The notes beneath the pieces are model-generated. The model was not told the DNA's origin and ran no database searches. It saw nothing but the letters and a program-made list of their open reading frames with translations. DNA of 64,000 nt from Boswellia sacra (taxonomy: Eukaryota > Streptophyta > Magnoliopsida > Sapindales > Burseraceae), in contig SNVD02000390.1 in the NCBI GenBank assembly GCA_013180625.2, positions 62,001-126,000 on the forward strand, given 5' to 3'. The first letter of the stretch is position 1; each line of letters starts with the position of its first letter. The translations under genes were made by a program, and so were the position numbers. Below are positions 1-12,546 of the stretch, in pieces.

Positions 1-439
1 TGCTGCCTCCTCCATTTTTCATTGCCTCTCTCCTATTTTTGTTGTGTTTGATGAAAATAAATGGAAGAGAAAGGATGGACTAGGCTGGGCTATTCAATTC
101 CAATTGGGCCAAGGCTTATGTTTAGTTTTTAAAGTCCATGGGCCTTACAGTCTTAAGCTTAATTTATTATCTCTCTTATCACCATCTAGAAAAATCAGTT
201 ACTCCATGCACCTACAATCTCCTCTCATGATCTATTTCTTTAATTTCTCCAAAAAAGAAAAAAATTGTGAGGGGCCACAATATGTTTAGGAAGTGATTGT
301 GTTTTTGTTTGAAATCTGAAAATGTGTGAATTAAATTAAAGTCTGAATAGATCTGAATATGTGTGTATATATATATATATATATGAATGATATCTTTGTT
401 TTTCAAATTTCAAAATTTGAATCAAAATGTATAAAATTA
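1..439. other. AT-rich sequence without recognisable gene
   Basis: Short open frames here match nothing I recognise. A short TA microsatellite lies near 366-384. I see no exon, RNA gene or transposon end. Confidence 0.5.
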
Positions 440-1308
440 ATATGGTTGATTTTGAAGGTGATGGATTATTAAGTGGAATATATCCGAAAACAATTAAGTA
501 AATCAGCACAAAAAGTTTTACGTGGTTTGGTTATAACCAACCTAGCACAACAGGAGCTGGATTTCATTATGTTGTATGTGTTGACACAACTTCGGATCTT
601 TTATAGTGGTAGACTCCCTCTCACTCACTAACCTTGCCTATGTAAACTGATCTATCTGCTATCACAACACTAGCCTCACTTATACTCTTCTGAGGTTACT
701 CTTTTTCTATCATGACTCTCTTAACTAACTAACCACATTCATGAATGGCATAACATCTGATCCAGTTACAAACTTATGTGAAACTTTTACTCTCTCAAGC
801 TCATGCTATCTATACTCTTAGCCTAAGCCTAAAGCTTTACACAAGACATAAAAAACTTGATCTCTCTTGCTCTCTCTCAATTGCCCTTGAATGCGTTGGA
901 TGCGTGAGTCCATAAGCCATGAAGATAATTTTATATAATGTTCCCGTCCGGTTGTAATTTCTTTCTTGATTATGCAAGATCTCATTACAATGATTAGGAA
1001 AGAATCTCATATTATAATCCACGTGAATAGGAACCAAACGTAGATACTTCTAAATGAATTAGGATAACCAAGTTAATGTCCCAATGTGATATAGAATAAT
1101 TAAAGTAATGTTCCTCTTTGACAAGGAGTCCAATTTTAACTTATCCTATTGCTATTAGGATTTTCCTAATTTGAAACGGTTACATTTTAGTTAACCACAC
1201 AAATAGGAAAATAATCACATTAGGAATGCAATCAAATCAAAGTTTTCATCACATGATGGCAAAAAACAAATTGTCACGTGCTATGCATGTGCAATGTAAA
1301 AACCAACA
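440..1308 (+). mobile_element. Diverged LTR relic, related to the solo LTR at 16677-17569
   Basis: The segment holds a TTTTACGTGGTT-GGTTATAA motif near 516-538, also present about 70 bases into the solo LTR at 16677. It ends in ACCAACA, as that LTR does, and both share the layout of a short-exon-like 5' part followed by an AT-rich 3' part. The left end is not defined because I found neither a clear TG start nor a target-site duplication. Read as an old LTR of the same Copia-like family. It could also be any element sharing the motif. Confidence 0.35.
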
Positions 1309-2691
1309 ATTACTTTTTACATATATGTCCTTATTGTTTGTCCGATGTTGTTTTCATTTGTGTTTATTGACATGTTAATAATATTTGTAAATTAATTTTT
1401 AAAAAATTAATATTAAAGTATTTAATATTTATATTTTATAGTTTTAAATATTTAACTAGTATACTATAAATTAATTTTCTAAAATAGCAAAATAATAATT
1501 ATAGTGTAATTATATATATAGTTATTTAAATATTTATAATATGAAAGTCACTTATGAAAGGCACTAAATAAATTAGATAGAGGTTTTTTTTTTTTAAATT
1601 AAGGTTAATATGATTCACCAAGATATTTGCATTAAAATAAAGAGTAGTTCGATTCAACCCCCAGTTTTAAACTCATTAAACCCTACTTTTTATTTTTTAG
1701 TTTTTGACTATTTTATCCTTAAATAAAATTACCAAAAAGTAAAATCCTAGAAGTATAGCTATATCTTATTACATTTATAGGTTAGAAATCCTAAATTCTC
1801 TTAAACATTTTGATCTTTAATATTTATCTTCTTTTTTTTCTTAATAAATATGTATTAATCCTGTAGTTATAAAAAAATAAATTGTCATGGGCAAACTAGA
1901 TTTAATTACAATTTTTATTTTTCTATCTTTTCATTAGTAGACTTCAAGATGAAAAGGTGCGGAAAAGTGAAAAATGGTTATAAACACTTAAAAGGAGCAA
2001 GAAGCCTTGAGACCAGATCAAATGAATAAATGCCAAAAGGTTTACTATAAATCTTATGCATTGCTATATCTGAGCTGGATCACTTTTGCTTTCTTGATTG
2101 TTCCTGCTGCAAGTCGTCATCAACCCAGCAAATAATAAATCAAGATCAAAATCTACCAATTTAACCCAAATTCAAAAGTTAATGTTAGTAAGATTTGAAT
2201 GAAGCGTAAGATTCGAGGGATCAATGGCTAAAGTAGGTCAACGCACTATAAAGTTAAACTAGAATGTGGAAATATTATTGTAATGATATTTATTTAAAAC
2301 TCAAATATTATTTTTGGGTAATGAATAGTTTATAATTAAAGGTTAATTTAGAAATTAAGTGAGGTTTATGAGAAGATTATATAAATTTAAAATTTTTAAC
2401 GGTGCAAACTTAGAAAGGGGGTCTAATGAGTTCAAAAGTGTGGTTGAATAGAACTACTCTAAGATAAAAGCTAAATATTTCAGTTTTTTTATTCAGATGA
2501 AAATGTCTTAAATTAAGTTTTAAGTAAAAAAAATAAGGAAAAAATCTGAAGTCTGAAAATAAGTTAAATTTAAACTTGAGAGACAAATTAATCAGTCCCT
2601 TAATTTGAAATAGAATGATCTAAATTCTTCTAAGATTTTAAAACTTTTATGCTATAGATATACAATGTACATGCAAACCCTAAAAGATTTA
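1309..2691. other. AT-rich intergenic sequence
   Basis: Long A/T runs, no open frame with recognisable protein similarity on either strand, and no transposon termini that I could pair. The next element begins at 2692. Confidence 0.5.
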
Positions 2692-3247
2692 GGGCATGTT
2701 TGACGTGTGGGATAGTGTGGAATGAAACATATTGTTTATATTATTTTCATTTATCCTATATTTGGGCGCAGCCTTTCAACAGGATTGGATGACATTAAGT
2801 GCGCTTGGGCTTGGGTTAAGGCTGCATAAACATCAATATATACTGTAGCACTTATAGCACCAGTTTTTGTGAAATTCTTCTTCCGATTTTTCTCCATAAA
2901 TATCACAAACATATATAAATAAATAAATGTTTAGAATGTTAAGTTTATTAAATAAAAAAAATATTTAGAATATATATTTTTTTATTAAATATTTAACTAT
3001 TAATTATTTAAATAATTAATTTAATATAAATAATTTAAAAACTATTATAATTTTAAAATATTTCATTAAAAAATTTAATACATTCCAATACAATCTTTTA
3101 TGAAATGCAATATTGTACAATTTTTATATAATACAGTGACAAACCAAACACAAAATATATTATACTCAATTCTATATAGTATAATTAAATACAATACTAT
3201 CTAATGCAATCATAGATGCTATCTTACACAGTATATCAAACATGCCA
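2692..3247. mobile_element. Harbinger/Tourist-like MITE, copy 1
   Basis: A 556-base element with imperfect terminal inverted repeats: GGGCATGTTTGA at the left, and TCAAACATGCCA at the right. It is flanked by TTA on both sides, the 3-base target duplication typical of PIF/Harbinger elements. There is no coding capacity. The element recurs at 18662-19229 and a longer relative sits at 20300-21389. Termini and duplications are seen directly; the superfamily assignment rests on established features of that group. Confidence 0.65.
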
Positions 3248-3275
3248 TTAATAGTCTTCTGCATCTACTGATCAG

Positions 3276-4315
3276 TATGGGTGTGCATGGGTATGGTATA
3301 GTATCGCCATACCATCCCTCTACTCTTCATAGGTCGAGTTTTAAATATTTATACCAGACCATACCATACCATTCTTGAATACAATACCATACTACATCCC
3401 CGCATGGTAGAATAGGAGCTGGTATGGTATGGTATTTTCAGGTAGTTGACTAAATTGATCAAAATTTGGATAATGATTTACTATGTTTTTTTTATGATTT
3501 TAAAGCTTTATTTACAGCTCTTTTTTTTCCAAGATTTTGATATTTTGAGTTCTTATTTTGACATTGTTTAATATTATGATTCATAAATTTTGTACTATAT
3601 AAAAAATCAAGCAATTAAATATCCTTAATAATACAAATAATCAAGTAACTGCATATTCCATAACAACACAAATAATCAAGTAACAACATATCTATAACAA
3701 CACAAAAATATCAAGTAACTACATATTACATAACAGCACAATACTCAAGCAATTAAATATCTATAAAACTGCAAATAATGAGTAATTACATAACCAAATC
3801 CCTCCACAAAATTACAACTTCCAACCTTCAAGTCCAACCTTTAAGTTTAACAAAATTTCAATTTCCAATCTAGTACAAATTTAAAAAAAAAAGAAAATAA
3901 AAAAATTGTAATTCACTTAGAAAGGTAATAAATATAGTAAAATTAAAAAATGACCAAAAAAAGTTAGAGTGAATATTACAATAAAATTATTGAAATTATC
4001 TCAAACTTTCCATGATTAGGGATTTAGGGTTACTAACCTTTTCATTATATACTCTATTAAGGTATATAACACTCAATACATATTATACATAATCAATTAT
4101 ATCATTACACGTGATATGATTTTCAATTTTTGAAAAGAGGTATGATATGCTATGATATTTTCGAATGTTTTCAAAAATACCCACCATCATATCATAACAT
4201 AAGAGGTTTTCAAAATTTTTATCATATCACACCCTTTTTTTTCTTATACCCTAGCTTACCTCTACCATACCGCGATCGATATGCCAAATTCAGACGGGTA
4301 CCATACGCATCCCTT
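3276..4315. mobile_element. hAT-like non-autonomous element, copy 1
   Basis: A 1040-base element flanked by the exact 8-base repeat CTGATCAG (3268-3275 and 4316-4323). The ends are imperfect inverted repeats, TATGGGTGTGCATGG at the left and the complement of AAGGGATGCGTATGG at the right. An 8-base duplication with TA-GGG-type ends fits the hAT superfamily. The inside is rich in repeats of the type GGTATGGTAT and encodes nothing recognisable. CTGATCAG is itself a palindrome, so the duplication is slightly less informative than usual. Confidence 0.6.
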
Positions 4316-4400
4316 CTGATCAGCCACGGTTGAAAACCTGCACTGTGCCTAACAGTTATTAGAAGTTACTATTTTCAAAGCTATGACCATGACACTCAAT

Positions 4401-4859
4401 TAATTAGATTTAGCAGTCCGATAGCATAAGCTTAGACAAATATTACCTATGCCAGCGTACATAAGAAGTCCAATTATTATGCATAAAATTGGTCAGACAA
4501 CAATAAATTGCAACATAAGAGATCTAAAAGAAATTTGAAACCAGCAAATAACTAGTCCAAAATGCTCTTGCTTACTTAAATGGTAACAGATGAACCGCAC
4601 AAAAGAAGTAGAAATGAATCTTGTTCTAAAACTACATGAAACAAAAATTAAGTAGACCAGACCAAGATATACCACCACATTTTCCCCTTGAATATGAATG
4701 GAAACCATTTTTGCCAACATTCTAACCATCTCAATTTTCATCATTATCCCTGTATAAAAAATAGTATTCACTAAAACTAAGGAAAACTAGATTAAAATCC
4801 CCATACTATGAGGGAAAGATGGACATAGAGGTGAAAAGAAGTGTAGGAGTTGTTAAGGA
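4401..4859. other. Unassigned sequence
   Basis: No coding similarity seen. The minus-strand open frame at 4493-4771 has no recognisable motif and AT-driven composition. I treat it as chance. Confidence 0.4.
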
Positions 4860-5970
4860 TACACTTTTTTTTGGAAAAGTTACTTGGTAAAATAAATCCA
4901 AAAGATATGTACATGAATCCGAGGGGCATACCCCAAGAATTACAATGACGACATAAAGTCCAACAAGAAATCAAATAAAATACTACAGGCGGCCTGAATA
5001 AAGTAACTTTCCGAGGACCATAAATGGCCTAACATGTAAAGAAAAAACAATATTGACCAAAAAGGTTCAAATATAAAGGAGAGAAGTCAAGTCCATAAAG
5101 CAAGCGCTATAACCCTTATTCTTCTTCTTCTTCTTACCCTTCTTTGTAGGGGTAGCCGGGGTGTCCGAATGAGTTTGATCAAACCTAGCAGATTGATCCT
5201 CATCACTTAGGCTATTAAAATGCTATCCTACATTTATCCACTCTAACGAAACAGATGCCTCACGATTAATAGAACACTGGATAGTATCCAAAAGCCTACC
5301 CTGATAAGTCACAAAAGGAGATAGAGAATTAGAATCTGAGACTGACTTTGCACTCAAAACTTTAGTAGCCTTAGGAGGCACAACTGGCATTACAGAATTT
5401 GTCACATGTTTTGAACTCTCAATGACCATGGTCATATCCTCACCCGTATTCAAAGGGACGCTATTAGAGAGAGTTTCCTCATTCTTATCCTGGCCTGAAG
5501 TGTTTGTTAATTTCGGACAACGGTGCCGAAACTTACAACATTTGGGGCAACGTTTTGGAAGCCATTCATATTCAACTTAAATTTTGATTGGCTCTGGAGA
5601 GAGTTTGCATCTGAACTCAAAGTTCTGAACTGGTGGCTGGTTTGCATCAAGAAGGACACATACCCTTGCATACTCCAATCTAGAAAGATCAGAAGTCATC
5701 TTGTTGCAAGAAATAGGCTGTCCAACCATGCTGGAAATAATTCTAAGGTCGTTGGTTGTCCATAAAGGAAACGACAGGCCATATAAACGGATCCAAACAG
5801 GAAGCTTCCTTACTTGATCCGTATTAAAATCCAAATATGGGTGCCATGGTTGTAAGGGAATGTTCTTACCTACAAACATCCAAGGACCGCGAGCAATGAT
5901 AGCATGAACCTCATCCTCAGTTCAAAAACGGAAGATGAGAAATCCCGTGGTTGTGGAGCGGACGTCCTCT
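4860..5970 (-). pseudogene. LINE-type ORF1 remnant (DUF4283/zinc-knuckle protein)
   Basis: Read right to left, the translation has the hallmarks of the DUF4283 domain of plant LINE ORF1 and related proteins: a stretch ending in ARGPWMF (about 5890), then LQPW, VWIRLYGLS (about 5790) and VGQPIS (about 5730). A shortened Cys-rich knuckle with CPKC follows (about 5540). The knuckle lacks about three residues between its His and last Cys, and the frame is broken by a stop near 5918. The 3' part runs towards a short A-run near 4868-4875, as expected of a LINE tail. No reverse transcriptase domain is present, so the copy is internally deleted, or it comes from a non-LINE DUF4283 gene. Which of the two is not resolved here. 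Confidence 0.55.
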
Positions 5971-6113
5971 AGACCACTAGATTTCCATGCACGTATGGCC
6001 ATCGAACGTGCAGCATGAAAGGGCATAACATATCCTGGAAAGACGTTAACAAGCGAAAGCAAAGTTGATAATTGATTACTCTTTTCCACCATGTATTTCT
6101 GGTTATTTGTTCC

Positions 6114-7456
6114 TTAAAAGATCTTGAAAAGTAGGCCACCATGAGTGGCAAAGAAAGGCGCAAAGACAAGTGATTCAACAACATGAACTTGATGAGGATG
6201 TTTAGCAATGGGCCTGAGGTTCCTTGAGTGGATCTCCAATGGCGTCACCAATAACTGTTGCCTTATGTGGCTCATACCCCTTAGGTCTGAGGGTTTTGGC
6301 ATGCTTTGAGGCGCCGGCCTGACACAATCAAATCCTAAAATTTTGTTACACATGCAAAATGATGTGATCATAATGAAAAACCAAAACCACAAGGAAAATT
6401 AGTTCTTAAGACATTTGAATATTATATGCTTACCTCAATATACTTCTTGGCATTATCCCATGCACCACTAGTGTTGGATGCAGATATTGCTATCTGTTAA
6501 ACAAAATACAATGGAAAATCCAAGTAATTAGCACATACGATTTCACCAAGTTACTCATATTAAAGTTTTATCTTAATGCCACATATCTCATATTTTAGCA
6601 TTTTACGTGAACACCAGATACAAGAGAGCCAGCAAGAACACCAGATAGAGTTTCCATAACAAAGTAGGTTCCCACAATGAGGGGTATGAGCATCTCCTTG
6701 ATGGATGCATCAATAGAGATTCTGGCACAAGTTGAATAATCAGGCTTGGTAGTACCCTCCATTAGACCACAAATGGTGTTAAACTGCCTGCGAACCTCCT
6801 CAACCATCTTCAAAGTAGCACTTCCCACACTCTTTATTGTCATGGCAAAGAACCAGTAAGGAAGCATGGTACCAACAATCAAACCAATGAAGAGCTTTGG
6901 TGTCAAGATATCTATAGTAGAAATTGCTGCATGATTGACAAAAGCACCAAATAGAGCCAAGGACACTAATGCAGCTCATCCAGTGGTAAATCCCTGAAGC
7001 AAAAAGATTATTGAGGTTTAATGAAGTAACAAATAGTTTGGATATAGTAGATGAAATATGCTTGGAGTTCATACTCAAATTATAAATTGCAAAGGTAAAA
7101 GAAACAAGGAAAGAATGTAACAGTACCTTTCCAATGGCAGCAGTTGTATTCCCAGCAGCATCAAGGGCATCAGTTCTCTCACGGATGCAGTGGCTCATTT
7201 GAGCCATCTCAGCAATACCTTCAGCATTGTCACTGATGGGACCATAAGCATCAATGGCCAAACCAGTTGCAATAGTGCCAAGCATTCCAAGGGCAGCCAC
7301 TACTATACCATACATGGTATCAAAGTTAAAACTAACAAAAATGCTAATTGCAATGGCAAAAAATGGAATGATAACATATTTGTATCCAAAGCAAGGCTGA
7401 AGATAACATTGGTGGCAGCTCCAGTCTTGCAGGAATCAGCAACATCTTGCACAAGG
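6114..7456 (-). pseudogene. Vacuolar H+-pyrophosphatase pseudogene (C-terminal third)
   Basis: V-PPases hydrolyse pyrophosphate to pump protons across the tonoplast. The translation carries very characteristic type I segments in order: [15 protein letters not shown] (about 7445), [35 protein letters not shown] (about 7140), [20 protein letters not shown] (about 6790), [15 protein letters not shown] (about 6620) and a C-terminus ending GGLLFKIF then TAA at 6114. This is about 265 residues of a protein that is usually about 765. Introns are retained: a GT donor follows the AAIGK exon and an AG acceptor precedes the next, so it is not a retrocopy. Lesions include a one-base loss near 7392, a TGA near 6974 at a usual Ser, a gap after IKEM and a frameshift near 6190. 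The 5' two thirds are missing. Identity is certain; function is lost. Confidence 0.9.
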
Positions 7457-7496
7457 CTGCAAAACAAGAAAACACAGTCAAGATCTCATTTACAAA

Positions 7497-9785
7497 CTAC
7501 AATACGCGAAGGAACTTTAGAAGAATACTCTCTTAAGATAAAGAAGGTGACAAAGCTTACTTCAAAAGCCATGGCAAAGTCATTAAATTTAGAAGAAGAC
7601 TGCTTCTTGACTCAATTTGGAGAAGGATCACAGTACCAAGCAAGGTTTAACTACTACTCACACTGCCAGAGACCTGATCTTGTTCTTGGCTTGAAACCCC
7701 ACTCAGATGGATCAGGATACACCATTATATTGATGGATGAAGAAGGACTTCAAGTCCTCAAAGATAAGCAATGGTTTATAGTTCTCAAGATCTCTGAAGT
7801 TGTCCTAGTCCTCATGGTTGATCAAATGGAGGTATTCATGTTGATATGTTTTCTGTTTCTACATACCATAGCCATATATTAGCTCACGCGACAAACTAGC
7901 TTAGATTTTATGATGGAACTGCGACTGTAGAAGCTGCACTTTGCTTCCACCAGGTGTATAAAACATATCATTAGCACTGAGGAAGGAACATTACAGAAGT
8001 AATCGAGAAATCTTGATGACTTTTCCCTCCTCATTTAGTTCACTTTTTGTGTCTAGTGTCAACATTTATAGTTTTACCATATGACTTTAGCCACCAGTTA
8101 TTTATAATTATTTGACAAAGTTTTTTTTTTCACTTGAGTTTGGATCTTGCAAAACAGTTTTGCACTCTAACAGAAAAATTATCAACAACTTAGCAGGTGG
8201 CAATGATGCAAACATAGACGGCTTGATATGAAAATTTTTTTAGATTTGAAAATTTTTAAAATTATATTATTTATTTTGCCCCTCCTTTTTTAAAAATTAT
8301 AAATTTAATTAAAGTTGATCCTTTTTTTTATTGTCTTCTCAACAAATTTAAAATCATACTTTATCATTTGTGATTCTATGTATTTACATAAAATAAGGGA
8401 TTATGTCTTCTTTCCCATTTATTTACATAAAATAAGAAATTATTTCTTCTTCTTCTTCTTCTTCACTTCACGCGACACCTTCATCAAATAAAAACATATC
8501 TATCTTGTGTGTTTTGCCTATGTACATATCAAGTATTGGAAGTTAGTATATGCAAAAGTAAAAATTTTCTTCTTGTCTTTTGTTTATTGGTTTTTATCAT
8601 ATTAAGCAAATGTACTATGATTTAATATTGCTGGAGATCACTTTTTTTTTTTATTCTTCATCTTGGTTTATAATTTATGGCTATTTACTTATTATCATTA
8701 TATTATCTATAAAAATGAGACAATAGTTCTATGTAGTTGCTTTATTTTTTTTATCCAATGACTTACTAGTTGTTTTCATTGTTAATATGTGTTTCTATAT
8801 ATATATAATTTTTCTAGACTGTGTTAAGGGTCATGATTTTGAATATTTTATATTTGTTATAATATAAATAAAATAAGCATGAACGTTACATGCCTCGTCT
8901 AATATTTATTTGCATCGTAAATTAAGAATTGAAACTTTGTTAAGATATATTGAAATATTTAAAGTTATCAATATTAGAAAATTTTAGATTTATTACTCAA
9001 AAGTCAACTATTGTTTATTTGGATAGTAAATTACTAAGTTGATTATTCTTTTTTAAGAAAGTGTTTTTATTTTTTATTTTTTGAAAATTCATTTACATAA
9101 CTAAATAAGGATCAATGGTTAAATGAAAATTTAGTTAATAATATGGTAAATTAGATATTATATTATACTTTCAAAATATTAAATAATCAACTTAGTAACT
9201 TGACATGAAATTACTTAGCAATTGAATATATTATTATTAATATGAAAATTTTGAAATTTTCCTGTTGATAAACTTCCCTGACAAAAATTTTACTGTTCAT
9301 AAAATTTTGCCCCCCTTGATAAACTTTCAGGCTCCGTCATTGGATATAAATGACTGCTTCATAAAACATTTCTTTCAAAAATCTATACCATCAAAATGCC
9401 CACATACTATGAGTAGCAAGCTATATTATGGGAAACGAAGTCTACCTTTTAAATTTTGTTCAAATGATTTAAATGATGACATTCTTTGCATGACGTGAAG
9501 CTTATAAATAATATATTGCCCCTTTTAGTGACCAAGCATCGTATACTTGCAGATAATGAGTAATGGAATCTTCAAAAGTCCAGTGCATAGAGTGGTAGCT
9601 AGCTTAGAAAAGGGATAGGATTTCTATGGCTTTTTTCTATACACTAGAAGTGAACAAAGAAATCATACCAGAAGATGGCTTAATCAGTGAGGACAGACCA
9701 AGATTATTCAAGAAGGTGAAAAATTATGCAGATATACACTAGGAATACTACCAGAAAGGTCAGAAAGCACTTCATGCTGCACAAG
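7497..9785 (+). pseudogene. 2-oxoglutarate/Fe(II)-dependent dioxygenase pseudogene (SRG1-like)
   Basis: Two exon pieces of the family that includes SRG1, anthocyanidin synthase and codeine demethylases. The first (7497-7831) reads LEEYSLKIKKV, AKSLNLEEDCF, ARFNYYSHCQRPDLVLGLKPHSDGS and GLQVLKD. It contains the HxD half of the iron-binding triad (HSD). The second (9553-9785) supplies SNGIFKSPVHRVV with the distal His, then RISMAFF with the RxS 2-oxoglutarate motif and RPRLFKKVKNY. The pieces are separated by a 1.7-kb AT-rich interval with GT at 7832 and AG at 9551, so the intron survives. Damage: the usual NVGDQ is LMVDQ, there is a frameshift with TAG near 9616, and a second TAG near 9710. 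The 5' exons are absent because the V-PPase remnant abuts at 7456. Confidence 0.85.
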
Positions 9786-10619
9786 TGTTATATCTTACTG
9801 TAAATATTTTGTATAAAGTGAGTGTGTGTGATCTGAAATGCTTTTGCTTTTCCTCTTTTCTTGTGGGCTGGAAAGATGTTTGGTTATGGAACTTAATCCT
9901 AGTGCCCTTAATGGTCATACATTATGGAAGAAATCTTCTTCTCCCATTTGCAATCCTCTTATTTTACTGCATAGGAAGATGCTTCATTTGAGGATTTAGA
10001 CAAATTCTCAGCATCTTAAATACAATGAAATCTCTTATCTGTAAGCTTTGTAGTATTAATGCTTCATTTATGAGAGCATTTTGCTTTTCTTATTCACTAT
10101 TACGTGAAGAATACGATTCACAACTATTTATCAAAAGATGAAACCTCGTTATAACTTTATTAAGTGTTCTAATCTACCGCAACAAATTTTATGATGCTTT
10201 ATAAATATTTGACTCAGATCAAAGATCCATCTTTCACTGTTCGATCTATCTGAGGTTGTGGATCCAATTAAGATGACGATTATCCCATATCTTCCCACGA
10301 AATCTTGTTTCTCTTTAGTGCACTTTCTGGTTGGAAACAAACACGGCAAGTAAATAAATAAATCACTTGGGTTGTCTTTCACATGACAAAACATCTTAAG
10401 AAAATTTTGCTTTCCTCAATTAGTCTAACTCTAGCTTCCAATATTCAAAATAATTTTTTACAGTAACCCATTTTTTTCCACTACATCCACCTCAAGAACC
10501 TCATTTCGTAACGCCTTATGTTTTGAGCATGCAAGGCAATTTTTACGAATACAATGATGTATGCAGAGCTTCCCTGTCCTAAATTGCTACCTCTACTTTG
10601 AGGTCTTGATTTTTAAATG
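9786..10619. other. Unassigned sequence downstream of the dioxygenase remnant
   Basis: Possibly the old 3' untranslated region of the dioxygenase, then unassigned sequence. Open frames at 9785-9991 and on the minus strand at 10149-10394 show no motif I recognise. Confidence 0.4.
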
Positions 10620-10922
10620 TGTTGGAAACGTGCCTTAGTTGCTTCATTTACAGATTTTCTAAATAATTGGTCAATAGACCAAGTCCTTAGAAAATAGCTT
10701 CATAATCTTTTTTTGGCTTGATATTAGGAATATTTGGTTAGATGTGGCTTGATATTAGGAAGATATTTTGATTTTTTGTTGTGTCTTCAGCTCTATATAA
10801 AGGGCATTGCAGTGAATAACAATATGTAGTTTGTAGATGCAATCTCTCTTCCTTTTTTACTTCCAAATATTTTTTCTTTTTTTGTCATAAATTTCTGCCC
10901 TGTTTTTTGTGATATACCATCA
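10620..10922 (+). repeat. Copia 5' LTR
   Basis: 303 bases, starting TGTTGG and ending CATCA. It contains a TATATAA box at 10794-10800. It matches the 3' LTR at 14928-15231 with scattered substitutions, so the insertion is not recent. Confidence 0.92.
10794..10800 (+). promoter_or_regulatory. TATA box of the Copia 5' LTR
   Basis: TATATAA inside the LTR, conserved in the 3' LTR at 15102-15108. It lies where a U3/R boundary would be expected. Confidence 0.6.
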
Positions 10923-10925
10923 AAT

Positions 10926-10937
10926 TGGTATTAGAGC
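10926..10937 (+). other. Primer-binding site, initiator tRNA-Met type
   Basis: TGGTATTAGAGC starts three bases after the LTR. It differs at one base from the usual TGGTATCAGAGC complementary to tRNA-iMet. Confidence 0.85.
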
Positions 10938-11029
10938 AGCCTTCTTAAGGGACCTGTGAGTTGAGGAAATCCAAACACAAAACAAAAACACAATAACCCA
11001 GAAGCTATAAACACAATCACCTTCAAGAA

Positions 11030-12000
11030 TTGAAACTGAAGCCAATTTCTCCCATATTGCATCACCAATTTTTGATGGTGATAACTGTCAAGCCTGGGCT
11101 GTTAAAATGACAGTCTATCTTGAAGCATTAGATGGTTCGAAAGCTATAGAGGAAGAGTATGATGTGCCCCCATCACTGACAAATCCTACTATGGCTCAAC
11201 TTAAGACTCGCAAAGAGAGGAAAACCAGGAAGTCCAAAGCTAAAGCTTGTCTATTCTCTGCTGTTTCAAGCACTATTTTTACAAGAATAATGAACTTGGA
11301 GTCAACAAAGAGTATATAGGACTATCTCAAAAGGGAATACCGAGGCAATGAAAGAACGAAAAAAAAAAATGCAAGCACTCAACTTGATTAGGGAGTTTGA
11401 AATGCAAAAAATGAAGGAGACAGAAATCATCAAAGACTACTTTGACAAGTTACGAAGTATAGTAAATAAGGTGAGGTTGCTTGGTAAAGACTTCTCTGAT
11501 AAAAGAATTGTGCAAAAAATTCTCGTTTCTGTGCCTTAAAAATATGAGTCCAAAATTTCTTCACTAGAAGAATATAAGGATTTGTCAAGCATATCCTTGG
11601 CAGAATTGGTGAATGGATTACAGGCACAAGAACAGAGGAGAATGATAAGAATAGAAGAATCAATGGATTGTGCTCTTCAAGCAGAGACTGAAAGTTCAAG
11701 AGGAGGTAAAGATAGGAAGAACAACAATAAGAAGAAAAAGGCTGGCAACAACAACAACAACATAAACAAGGATGATGCCTATCCAGCCTGCCCACATTGT
11801 AAAAAGACGAATCATCCACAAAGAAAGTGTTGATGGGGGCCTGATGTCAAGTGTAGAAAATGTGGTAAGATTGGACATATGGAGCGGATTTGCAAGTCCC
11901 AACAACAGGAAGAGGCAAAGGCTTCCACCGAGCAGCATGAAGAGGAGCAACTTTTTGTTGCAACACGCTTTGTGACAAGCAATAGCTCTAGCAATTCCTG
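11030..12000 (+). pseudogene. Copia gag remnant
   Basis: Gag packages the element RNA. The translation shows the UBN2/retrotran-gag type region (YLEALDGSKAIEEEYDVP, FDKLRSIVNKVRLLG, SLAELVNGLQAQEQRR). Two Cys-His knuckles follow: one around CPHCKKTNHPQRKC (11794-11832) and a complete CX2CX4HX4C around KCRKCGKIGHMERIC (about 11848-11895). Stops interrupt it at about 11317 (usual Trp), 11537 and 11832. The frame continues into the protease. Confidence 0.85.
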
Positions 12001-12546
12001 ATTGATTGATAGTGGCTGCACAAACCACATGACTAATGACCAAGAGCTCTTCAAATAGCTTGATAAAACAATTATTTCCAAAGTAAAAATTGAAAATGGT
12101 AAATTTCTTTCAGTCAAAGGGAAAGGAACCGTGGTATAGAAAGCTTAACAGGTTTAAAGTATATTACTAATGTTCTATATGTGCCTCACATTGACCAAAA
12201 CCTGCTTAGTGTTGGGCAGTTGATTGAAAAAGTCTTCAAAGTCATATTTGAAGACAAATGGTGCTTGATCAAACACGCAAAAGGTAGAGATGTATTTAAG
12301 ATGAAAATGAAAGCAAAAAGCTTTGCTTTAAATCTATTGGAGGAGGAGCAAATAGCATTTTCAAGCACTGTAAATAATGTCGAATTATGGCACAAAAGGC
12401 TTCGGCATTTCCACCATGATGGATTACTATATATGGAGAAACATAATTTGGTGAAGTGTGTTCCTTTGTTGGAAGACAAGCTAGCTGATTATGTGGCTCA
12501 TCAATATGGCAAGCAAGCTAGAAAACCCTTCCCTCAAACAACATAG
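11999..12546 (+). pseudogene. Copia protease and GAG-pre-integrase remnant
   Basis: LIDSGCTNHM at 12002-12031 is the Copia aspartic protease active site (D-S-G). The Trp that normally precedes it is TGA at 11999. Downstream, ELWHKRLRH (about 12385) marks the GAG-pre-integrase/HHCC zinc region. The last Cys pair of the usual CxxCQYGK is degenerate, reading VAHQYGK. Confidence 0.8.

Larger units (their letters stand above)
2692..4400. repeat. Duplicated block, copy 1 (matches 18662-20298)
   Basis: The Harbinger-like MITE, the 20-odd bases after it, the hAT-like MITE and about 80 bases beyond are all repeated in the same order and orientation at 18662-20298, with many substitutions. The hAT-like copies share not only sequence but also the same target duplication and flanks, so the block was copied after that insertion. 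Upstream of 2692 and downstream of about 4400 the two sites differ. Confidence 0.7.

Noticed and set aside
7190..7882. A 230-codon plus-strand open frame
   Set aside because: It is a chimera: the first half is antisense to V-PPase exons and intron, and only the second half is the dioxygenase exon. Not a gene.
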